From Microplitis mediator (lineage: Eukaryota > Arthropoda > Insecta > Hymenoptera > Braconidae): DNA of 64,000 nt. The stretch is from the NCBI RefSeq assembly GCF_029852145.1, contig NC_079977.1:9639140-9703139 (forward strand), in the 5' to 3' direction. Below, one piece after another: positions 22,601 to 31,678 of this stretch (position 1 is its first letter; every line of letters begins with the position of its first letter). The notes beneath the pieces were generated by a model, which was not told the origin of the DNA, did no database searches, and worked only from the letters and a program-made list of their open reading frames with translations. Made by a program: the position numbers and the translations under genes.

Positions 22601-24340
22601 AATTAAAAAAAAATGAAAAGCCAGTCATGCCAAAAAAAAAAAAATTATTTTGCTCTTATCAACTGACTAGCAGTCAGCTGACTGCCGACAGTTTAACGAA
22701 CGGCTGAGAATTTTTTTCTAAAGTTCAGTCCCGCAAAAAAAAAAAATTATTTTGCTCTTATCAACTTACTGGCGGTCAGCTGACTGCCAACAGTTTCGAG
22801 AAGAACTGAGAATTAAAGAAAAATGAAAAGCCAGTCATAGCAAAAAAAAAAATTATTTTGCTCTTATCAACTGACTGGTCATCAGCTGACTGCCGACAGT
22901 TTCGAAAAGAACTGAGAATTTTTTAAAAATAAAGGTCCAGTCCTGCGAAAGAAAAAATTTATTTTTCTCTTATCAACTGACTGGTAGTCAGCTGACTGCC
23001 GACAGTTTCGAAAAAAACTGAAAATTTTTGATCTAAAATTCAGTCCCGCAAAAGAAAAATTATTTTGCTCTTATCAACTGACTGGTAGTCAGCTGACTGC
23101 CAACAGCTTCGAAAAGAACTGAGAATTTTTTAAAAATAAAAGTTCAGTCCCGCAAAAAAAAAAATTATTTTGCTCTTTTCAACTGACTGGCAGTCAGCTG
23201 ACTGCCAACAGTTAAATAAACGGCTGAGGATTTTTTCTTTAAAAATCATGTCCCGCGGAAAAAAAAATTTATTTTTCTCTTATCAACTGACTGGTAGTCA
23301 GCTGACTGCCAACAGTTTAACGAACGGCTGAGAATTTTTTTCTAAAGTTCAGTCCCGCAAAAAAAAAAAATTATTTTGCTCTTATCAACTGACTGGCAGT
23401 CAGCTGATTGCCAACGGTTTCGAGAAGAACTGAGAATTAAAAAAAAATGAAAGGCCAGTCATGCCAAAAAAAAAAAAATTATTTTGCTCTTATCAACTGA
23501 CTAGCAGTCAGCTGACTGCCGACAGTTTCGAAAAGAACTGAGAATTTTTTAAAAATAAAGGTCCAGTCCTGCGAAAGAAAAAATTTATTTTTCTCTTATC
23601 AACTGACTGGTAGTCAGCTGACTGCCGACAGTTTCGAAAAAAACTGAAAATTTTTGATCTAAAATTCAGTCCCGCAAAAGAAAAATTATTTTGCTCTTAT
23701 CAACTGACTGGTAGTCAGCTGACTGCCGACAGTTTAACGAACGGTTGAGAATTTTTTTCTAAAGTTCAGTCCCGCAAAAAAAAAATTATTTTGCTCTTAT
23801 CAACTGACTGCCAGTCAGCTCACTGTTGACAGTTTAACGAACGGCTGAGAAATTTTTATCTAAAATTCAGTCCCACAAAAAAAAAATTATTTTGTTCTTC
23901 TCAACTGACTAGCAGTCAGCTGACTGCCGACAGTTTCGAAAAGAACTGAGAATTTTTTAAAAATAAAAGTCCAGTCCCGCAAAAAAAAAAATTATTTTGC
24001 TTTTATCAACTGACTGGCAGTCAGCTGACTGCCAACAGTTAAACGAACGGCTGAGAATTTTTCATCTAAAATTCAGTCCCGCAAAAAAAAAATTATTTTA
24101 CTCTTATCAACTGACTGGTAGTCAGCTGACTGCCGACAGTTTCGAAAAGAACTGAGAATTTTTTAAAAATAAAAGTCGAGTCCCGCGAAAGAAAAAATTT
24201 ATTTTCCTCTTATCAACTGACTGGCAGTCAGCTGACTGCCAACAGTTAAACGAACGGCTGAGGATTTTTTCTTTCAAAATCATGTCCCGCAAGAGAAAAA
24301 AATGATTCTGCTCTTATCAACTGACTACCAACAGTTTAAT
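19617..24340. repeat. Left satellite array of about 103-bp units with an 18-bp central palindrome
   Basis: Each unit contains CAACTGACTGGCAGTCAGC running into TGACTGCC and an ACAGTT tail. GGCAGTCAGCTGACTGCC is a perfect palindrome; variants with GGTAGTC occur. Then follow an AACGAACGGCTGAGAATT or CGAAAAGAACTGAGAATT spacer, CAGTCCCGC, an A-run and ATTATTTTGCTCTTAT. Several unit types recur in fixed order. The marker AATCATGTCCCGCGG appears near 19992, 21276, 21901, 22417 and 23244, at distances that are near-multiples of 103, which indicates higher-order duplication. Confidence 0.9.
20590..20740. mobile_element. 151-bp MITE inside the satellite array
   Basis: Its ends are inverted: CCCTGATTAAACAAAATGAT on the left and the exact complement on the right. 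TG flanks both sides (20588-20589, 20741-20742). It interrupts one satellite unit between GAACTG and AGAAC. This copy sits in a single unit and is not duplicated with the array, so it arrived after local amplification. Confidence 0.75.
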
Positions 24341-24527
24341 AAAATGCTGAGGATTTTTCGGTGAAAATCTAATCCTACAAAAATTTTACAAAATTTATCT
24401 AAAATTTAATCGTTGCATTGCGCGAAATCGTCAAACGAAAAATCTCATAACTCGAATGTTTTTTACGTTTAAAAAATTTTGTAGCCCTGAAAAGGGCCGT
24501 TTTGTTTTTATGGAACGATGACTATCA

Positions 24528-25676
24528 TTAGAGCAGCTGCTCGAACGTTGCTCCTCCAACTTGGATGCAAAGACGGCAGCGTCTTATCAAATCTGTCCTG
24601 ACTTTCTCCATCATGTCAGGAGTAATGTTTAGGTATGCCACCTGAATTCTCGCCATCGTCTCAAACTGATCCTCAGGTTCTGTCTCGTAAACGACTCCTT
24701 TCATGTAACCCCACAAGACAAAATCCAGAGGTGTCAAGTCTGGTGACCTTGGAGGCCATGGAAAGGGACCGTTTCTCCCGATCCAAGAATTGGGATACGT
24801 TGCATTCAGGTACTCTGTCACCTGCGCTGCTGTATGCATCGGTGCACCATCATGCTGGAACCTCTGAGGACGTTCATCAGGTGGTAGCTGCGCCGGAGCT
24901 TCCGGCCGCACTTCTTGAAGGAACGTCAGATAATTGGCGCCCTAATTCACATTTTACTAAATTAACGATCTATCACAAGAATTATGATTTACGTAAATTT
25001 CCCTACTTACGTTCATAGCGTCCGGCAAAGGATGGAGAATTACGACGTTGCCAACAATGCCACCCCACATATTAATTTTCCACTTATTTTAGGAATTGCG
25101 GTCTCGAGTGAAATGAGGATTTTCTACGGCGTACTGATGCGAATTGTGTTGATTAAAACACCCTTCACGAGTGAAAAGTGATTCGTCTGTCCACAATACA
25201 CGCTGTAAAAAGTCAGGATCATTGGCACCCAACGCCAAATTACGGTTGCAAAAAGCTATCCGCTGTTTAAAATCACCAGGTCCTAATTATTGAACTTTAG
25301 TTGCGAGGAATGGATGCAATTCTCTTGCTTTAGTTATACGATTAATTTACGTACGAGAAATCTGCAACTGACGCTCAAGTTTGCGGACACTCGTGTGAGG
25401 ATCGTTCTGCACTGCGTCAACCATACGATCTTAATTACGCAGATTACGTATGTCTCGAGGACGACCTACACGCTCGGCGCGGGCTGGCAAAATATTCCCA
25501 GTATCCCGAAGACGTTGAGCAGCACCGAGAATCACGTGATGGTTTGGATGATGAGCACGGTTTGGGTAACGTTTAGCATACACACGACAAGCATCCATAG
25601 CGTTATAGTGACACTCGCCGTACAACATGATGATGTCCGCATAATCCGAAGCAGAATACTGATTTTCACGAGGCAT
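24528..25676 (-). pseudogene. Mariner/IS630-type transposase remnant with N-terminal helix-turn-helix
   Basis: The N-terminal part (25676-25431) reads SASDYADIIMLYGECHYNAM and carries a helix-turn-helix of the DUF4817 kind found on insect transposases. The middle is broken by stops and frameshifts. The C-terminal part (24911-24528) has the catalytic QHDGAPMHTAAQV motif with Asp, then WIGRNGPFPWPPRSPDLTPL and DFVLWGYMKG, the conserved PDLTPLDF box of Tc1/mariner relatives carrying the last acidic residue. It ends with EKVRTDLIRRCRLCIQVGG. Length (about 380 codons overall) fits the family. It lies between the two satellite arms, as expected for the enzyme of this element, but it is inactive. 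Confidence 0.85.
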
Positions 25677-26189
25677 AGCGAAAAGTAGTGTAGTTATTGA
25701 AGATTCAATAGAGACTAACGTGTGTTAATAGTTTGCATCGATAAATTTTAAAAACGAGTGAAAAACGATGAACAGAGAGAAACAAAAATTAGTGAAACGA
25801 GAAAAAGACAGCGAGTGCCTTGGACACAGCGTCAAATTTCCAAGAAAAAAAATTAAATAAAGTATATTGAAGAAAGCAACAAACAGTAAAGAGTAAAAGA
25901 GATACAAATAAATACTCAGTAGCATTTGAAGAAATACTCATAAAAATTATACTAAATAACAACATCGGCGATCGTCCTTTGGAGGCTTAGCTGTCGGCAT
26001 AATACTAGAAGTGAGTTAATAATAGAATGGAAAAAAAAAACAATCTGTCGCGAAATTTGACTGAGATGAAAATAAATAAAAAATTTCAAACGTCTTATCA
26101 TCTCATGCCAATCAGTCGATAAGAACAAACAATTTTTAGTTTTCAATTTATGCGAGACTAGATTTTTATTAAAAATCCTCAGCATTTCA

Positions 26190-27460
26190 TTAAACTGCCA
26201 GCAGTCAGTTAATAAAAGCAGAATAATTTTTTTTTTTGCATGACTGGACTTTTACTTGTGAAAAATCCTCAGATGATCCTCAAACTGTCGGCAGTCATCT
26301 GACTACCAGTCAGTTGACAAGAGCAAAATAATTTTTTTTTTGCGGGACTGAACTTTAGAAAAAAATTCTCAGCCGTTCGTTAAACTGTCGACAGTCAGCT
26401 GACTGCCAGTCAGTTGATAAGAGCAAAATAATTTTTTTTTTTTTTGCGGGACTGGACTTTTATTTTTAAAAAATTCTCTGTTCTTTTCGAAACTGTCGGC
26501 AGTCAGCTGACTACCAGTCAGTTGATAAGGGAATAATAATTTTTTCTTTCGCGGGACTGAACTTTAGAAAAAAATTCTCAGCCGTTCGTTAAACTGTCGG
26601 CAGTCAGCTGACTGCCAGTCAGTTGATAAGAGCAAAATAATTTTTTTTTTGCGGGACTGAATTGTAGATGAAAAATTCTCAGCCGTTCGTTTAACTGTTG
26701 GCAGTCAGCTGACTGCCAGTCAGTTGATAAAAGCAAAATAATTTTTTTTTTTTGCGGGACTGGACTTTTATTTTTAAAAAATTCTCAGTTCTTTTCGAAA
26801 CTGTCGGCAGTCAGCTGACTGCCAGTCAGTTGATAAGAGCAAAGTAATTTTTTTTTTTGCGGGACTGAATTTTAGATAAAAAATTCTCAGCCGTTCGTTT
26901 AACTGTTAGCAGTCAGCTGACTACCAGTCAGTTGATAAGAGCAAAATAATTTTTTCTTTGCGGGACTGAATTTCAGATAAAAAATCCTCAGCCGTTTATT
27001 TAACTGTTAGCAGTCAGCTGACTGCCAGTCAGTTGATAAGAGCAAAATAATTTTTTTTTTCCGGGACTGAATTTTAGATAAAAAATTCTCAGCCGTTCGT
27101 TTAACTGTTGGCAGTCAGCTGACTACCAGTCAGTTGATAAGAGAAAATTAAATTTTTTCTTTCGCGGGACATGATTTTTAAAGAAAAAATCCTCAGCCGT
27201 TCATTTAACTGTTGGCAGTCAGCTGACTGCCAGTCAGTTGATAAGAACAAAATAATTTTTTTTTTTGCGGGACTGGACTTTTATTTTTAAATAATTCTCA
27301 GTTCTTTTCGAAACTGTTGGCAATAAGCTGACTGCCAGTCAGTTGATATGTGCGAAATAATTTTTTTTCAATAATTGCGAAACTAGATTTTTCTAAAAGA
27401 ATCCTTTGTTATTTTTTAAACTGGTAGCAGTCAGCTGACCGTTTGTCAGTTAATAACAAA
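26190..27460. repeat. Right satellite array, inverted relative to the left one
   Basis: About a dozen units with the reverse-complement layout: GCAAAATAATTTTTT, GCGGGACTG, AATTCTCAG, CTGTCGGCAGTCAGC, then TGACTGCCAGTCAGTTGATAA. It is much shorter than the left array (about 1.3 versus 4.7 kb), so the arms have expanded or contracted independently. It carries the same A/T-run and palindrome variants. Confidence 0.88.
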
Positions 27461-28027
27461 ATAAAAATTAGTTTTTTTCGCAGGACTCGATTTTTGCGAA
27501 GAGATTAAAAATTAAATAATTAAAATTTCTATTCGCGTGCATCTCGCGTTGTGAAAGCCGCTGAACGACAGCCGAGCACTCACGCGTTGAAGCTTCCCCC
27601 AGACTGTTCACCCCACTTTACTGGTTCGCGCTAATGCTCTCTTCTGATTGGCTACCTTTTTTACTTAATAACAATTTACCTGTTCGTCAGGTGAAAAAAC
27701 GGCAGAGGATTTTTCGTCCCAGAATTTCGTCCTCTATCTGGCCTTAAAATTTGGGCCGGAACTTTTGGGACACCCTGTATAGTTTTCGATTGCTATTGTA
27801 TATGAATATATATAACTATATATAGATATATATAGTAATATATGGTCATACATAAAAGTGAACATGAAAATTTTTTACATCTCGATATCATACACATCGA
27901 ATATCATTCAACCAATCTTTACTGTAATAACAATAATCAATCAACCAATATCATTATATTTTGCTTTTTCGATAGTGATTATATTCTTCCAATCTTAAGT
28001 AGCACAACTAAACTTCGTTGTAACTGT

Positions 28028-28185
28028 TGGTCGCATAGCCTAGTCGTCAAAGCGTCGGTCTCTCCTACGGAAGGTCCCGGGTTTGAATCCTACTGAAGCG
28101 GGTGCGGTCATTAATAAGTCTAGCGTTTTTTCTCTGAATTAGAATTTCCAATTACAAAAAAATTTTTTTAATTCAGTTACAATTT
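28028..28185 (+). mobile_element. tRNA-derived SINE-like copy
   Basis: It begins with a tRNA-like head containing an A box (TAGCCTAGTCGTCAAAGC) and, about 35 bases later, a B box (GGTTTGAATCC), the internal RNA polymerase III promoter pair. The cloverleaf is not convincing and no CCA-adjacent acceptor pairing is seen, so it is not a functional tRNA gene. An AT-rich body follows to about 28185. It sits in the body of the 11068-28414 element. Confidence 0.55.
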
Positions 28186-29239
28186 CTATATATAGTCGTA
28201 TCAAGTCATATATGGCCATGTCAAGCTATGTATAGTCATATCAAACTATATATGCCCATATATTGTCAATTTCTATACATAGTCAGGTCAAGTTATATAT
28301 AGTCATATCAAGCTATATATGGCCGTATGAAATTATATATTGTGATATGTCGCCAATTTCTATACATGGCCATATATGTCGCATACATGCCATATATAAT
28401 TCGTTTTTCCCGGGAATCGTGGCTACTTGCCGACAGTTTATTTACCTCTAATTTTCTCCTTTGTTCCAGACATAGTGGCTTCTCTTTCCTCTCTCACTCC
28501 CAGTCTTTCTGCCGATTTCCTCGTCTCGTTCTCTCTCTCTACTTCTCAAATTCTCCTTAATTTAATTAATATATCTGTGGACGATTCAGCGCTCCCGGTG
28601 ACAAGTCAATCAACTAGATCACGGGGTTTATCACTTTTGGATCATTAACCAACCGCGGGAAATTTATTCAAATTTAAATGTAAATCATTAAAATCTAGTT
28701 AAATTTTACCCCGTTACAGATATTTCAGGTACCAATGATCACACAGTAAATTGAAGGACGGCGTTTAAAACTCAAATAAATTCTCTACAAGACCCTGTCA
28801 TCATTTTTTGAAAAAAAAAAAATAATAATATTTATTTTTAACATCCATTAGAAGTAAGTACAAAAAAATGACTATTATTGGTTTTTTAGTAAATCAACCG
28901 CTACTCTGCAAATATCGATAAAAAAAAGTAATATTGCCAGGGACTTTTTTAGCTTAATGTACCCTTAAGAACCCTGTAAATTTTCAAATTGATCTATCGA
29001 ACCGTTTTTTGGGAATCATTGATAAAAGTTTTGCTAAACAATTAAAGGAACAAGTTTTGTTCCTTTAATTGTGTAATCATAATCAAAATGGAAAAAAAAT
29101 TTTTTTCGACTTTTCTCGAATTTTTGCGTTGGGTACTCAGAAAATGCAAGGAAATAAAAGAAAAAAATTCCAAAAAATGTCAAAAAAATCGACGAAAAAA
29201 AAAATTGAAACTTTTTTTTTTGTGTTCGTAATTTTTTTT

Positions 29240-29728
29240 TTCGAACTTCAAATAGCAGTGCTCACTGCTTTAAAAACTACATTACCGATTTATTTCAAAC
29301 TTGGTACACTCTTTTTGCGTATAAAATACCTTCCCCCAACGTTGAGTTTGAGAATTTTTTTTTACATCAATGGGTTTTTCCAGCTCGAAAACGGCGCAAA
29401 TTTTTGTAAAAAATAGCAGTTTTTACTTTAAATGACCATTGAAAAATAAAAAAATGAAAAAAAAAATACTCAGGAAACGTTGAGGGGAGGTTTCAATAAT
29501 GCTTTGACCAAATTTCAATGGTTTTTTATTTCAGATAATTTCCAGGTGAGATACACTGCTCATCGTAAATCATCTTTTTAACTTCCTGCTGAGAAAATTA
29601 GATATTTTCAAAAATTCGGGAAGTCATTGGTTTCACCCCGATTTTCGAAAATCGAGTTTTCATCAGATGTCGCCGTTTTAGGTCCTAGGAAGCTATTCTG
29701 ACTATTTTCAGAATGATGTCCGAGTGGC

Positions 29729-29800
<72 letters not shown>

Positions 29801-30288
29801 GATGTAAACTCTTTATATCGTTTTAATGAATTGACCGATTAAAATGGTTGAGGTGACAATCGAACGAGTCTGTTAGCCGTCAGATATTGTAAAAATTTTT
29901 AATTAATCGATCAAATGAACTCTAAGAGATAAAAGAAATACAGAAAAAAAAATTTTTTTCAGTTTTTTCAAATTTTTCAAAAATGGCTCGTTCGATTATT
30001 TTAAAAATCTATTCAGCACTAGAATTCATTGAACCGCGTCGATTGCTGCCTCAACCATCTCAATCGGTTCATTCGTTCGAGAGAAATTGATCGAGAAAGA
30101 AATGGTGAAAAGCGGTTTTCTTCGATTATCTTCGAAGGGACTCATCCGATCAATTTCAAAATTTTATCAGCTCTAGAACTTAATAAACCGCGTCGACTGC
30201 TACCACAACTATCGAAATCAGTTCATTCGTTCAAGAGAAACCGTTAACGAAAGAATTTAAAAAAAAATTTTTTTTTAGTTTATTTTAA
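29240..30288. other. AT-rich repeat-type DNA without recognised gene
   Basis: Long A/T runs, a (TG)n microsatellite at 29733-29797, and a duplicated segment. The GAACCGCGTCGATTGCTGC region near 30045 recurs as AAACCGCGTCGACTGCTAC near 30185. Related sequence (CAACGCGTTGATTG) lies beyond the transposon at 35012, so the element at 30289-34953 was inserted into this repeat. Confidence 0.4.
29733..29797. repeat. (TG)n microsatellite
   Basis: About 32 uninterrupted TG dinucleotides on the plus strand. Confidence 0.97.
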
Positions 30289-30967
30289 AGGCCGTGGGAC
30301 GATAAGTATACCGAATCGGCCCCAGATAGGGATCGGGCTCATTTTTTCAGGGAATGTTTGTATCCATGAGATACTTCGATGCTGCGAGTTTCAGGTCTTT
30401 ATCTATAACCACTTCGGAGTAAATCGAAAAATACTGAAAATTAGAAAAAATTGATGTTCTCAGAGCGTACTTATTCGATTGATCTGAAAATTAGATATGT
30501 TTTGGGGGTTGACGGTAGCTACCTGGACAAAAAAAGAGCTATTTCGGCTCCTAAAAACCTAAAAAAAAACGAGTTTATATTTTTAATTTCAATTTTTAAG
30601 CATCTTACCATTACGACACAATTATGAAAATATTTTTTTTGAATTCCTCATCCAATTTCCGATGAATCTATGGCCTTTCGAAATTTTTAAAAATGGTACT
30701 ACATATTGATAAAAAATAAAAACCATTTTTTGCTCAAAAATCGGGTTTTTCTAATAATTTTACTCTTGAACTGATAAAATACAAAACTTACTCGTTTACT
30801 AAGGTAGAGAAAACCATAAAAGAAATAAAATATCCTTACATTATTAAAATAATTTTTTTTTATTTATTAATTCCAACGCTGATATTTCATCCATAAACAA
30901 TTAAAACTGCAATTTAATATATTAATCTACTACAAATGATAAATAAAATTGTTCTTTTAATTTGTGA

Positions 30968-31637
30968 CTAGTCTTCGTCGAGAAGTGTCGAATCACATTC
31001 TACAGCCAAACTCTCCATCATTTTAGACAATTCTGAAGATCTTAAGTTACTCCAATTAGAATAAACTTTCAAGTGGTTCAAATTCTCCGTATAAAAGCGT
31101 TTTTTTATGAAATGATCGCTGCAGCATCAATTCCCATTCGGAATAAAAATTCTTTTCTTTATAAAGCATTGCATACGGGCATCTTGAGGAACAACGACTA
31201 GATTTTGATTTGAGACAGAACATACACAACAATATCTATGAGTCACAACAGTTCTCTTCATTTGAACTTCTATACATTCTTCTATTTCATCATCACAGGC
31301 AACATCTAAATGAATAAATGGCTCATCAGTACTTGATTAAGATAAAGTCATCGTTGATAAACTCGATTCTGTTCTTTCTAAAAGATCACTCCTATCTAAA
31401 GGTAGTTCATCTTCCAACGATAATTCCTAATTCTCATCTTCAAGTTTGGTTTTTTTTATATTTTTTTACGCGACAATTCGAACAAAGAATATCACCAACT
31501 ACAATTGGACACTCAAAAACAGTTGAAAACTCTTCAGCTTCTTCGGCAGATTCTATATGTTTTGGAGTACCCGGCATTTTTTTCAGGTACTTCGAACAAA
31601 TACAACACTTTGGATTATTAGCTTCAGGGGTCGACAT
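30968..31637 (-). pseudogene. N-terminal half of a DDE transposase (core and C-terminus lost)
   Basis: ATG at 31637 begins a Cys-rich N-terminal domain containing CCICSKYLKKMPGTPKH, with further Cys in ILCSNC. After a frameshift near 31440 the reading continues through TESSLSTMTLSQSS. This shows that the junction broken in the copies at 1010 (stop) and 62122 (frameshift) was originally continuous. It then passes THRYCCVC and FIKKRIFIPNGN and ends near the equivalent of VECDSTLLDE. Nothing of the DDE or SWIM parts remains, so it cannot cut DNA. Confidence 0.7.
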
Positions 31638-31678
31638 ATTTTCACTTAAATAGTTATTTAAACAATTAAAAATAATTA

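Larger units (their letters stand above)
19293..27777 (-). mobile_element. 8.5-kb mariner-like element whose inverted repeats are satellite arrays
   Basis: Outer inverted repeats of about 265 bp (19293-19560 and 27500-27777) start CAGAGTGTCC and CAGGGTGTCC and are flanked by TA at 19291-19292 and 27778-27779. Inside each lies a tandem array of a unit of about 103 bp, about 45 units on the left and about 12 on the right, in opposite orientation. The whole arms are therefore complementary. Between them is a decayed mariner/IS630-type transposase on the minus strand. The uninterrupted target is present at 12331-12360 in the paralogous flank (GGAATATATAGTTTTCG). Confidence 0.85.
11068..28414. mobile_element. 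Non-autonomous element with 25-bp CCCGGGAAAAACG termini, carrying at least four later insertions
   Basis: The first 25 bases at 11068 (starting CCCGGGAAAAACGAATT) are exactly the reverse complement of the last 25 before 28414. The body is AT-rich with subrepeats of the type ATATATGGTCATATATAG, best seen at 28190-28390. Subtracting the later insertions leaves roughly 0.9 kb. No ORF. The target duplication could not be defined. The termini resemble those of the AT-rich elements at 31679 and 59762 (CCCGGGAAAAAATG), so a common mobilising enzyme is possible. Confidence 0.7.
9789..28718. mobile_element. Solo LTR (TGTAACAGGG...CCCCGTTACA), interrupted by a 17-kb nest
   Basis: It starts TGTAACAGGG at 9789 and ends CCCCGTTACA at 28718. 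GATA lies immediately outside both ends (9785-9788 and 28719-28722), a 4-bp target duplication of gypsy type. Removing it rejoins flanking DNA that matches the uninterrupted counterpart near 42640-42690. The LTR sequence proper is 9789-11067 plus 28415-28718, about 1.58 kb. The intervening 11068-28414 is a later insertion. Internally it has a GGGCGCCACTGGAAG block and an array of short palindromes, shared in type with the solo LTR at 17216-19216. Confidence 0.75.
9389..29240. mobile_element. Outermost DNA element of the nested stack (TTAAAGGAACA family), split at 9788/28719
   Basis: TA then CACTGATGCAAAAAATTAAAGG at 9387-9410 matches the right terminus of the element at 40578-43049 (CACTTATCCAAAAAATTAAAGG). 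The left portion 9389-9788 corresponds, in reverse complement, to about 43049-42650. The right portion 28719-29240 corresponds to 42650 down to about 42100. Everything between is a later solo LTR with its own nested contents. The outer right terminus was not found; homology fades near 29240. No transposase remains. The end coordinate is approximate. Confidence 0.6.
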
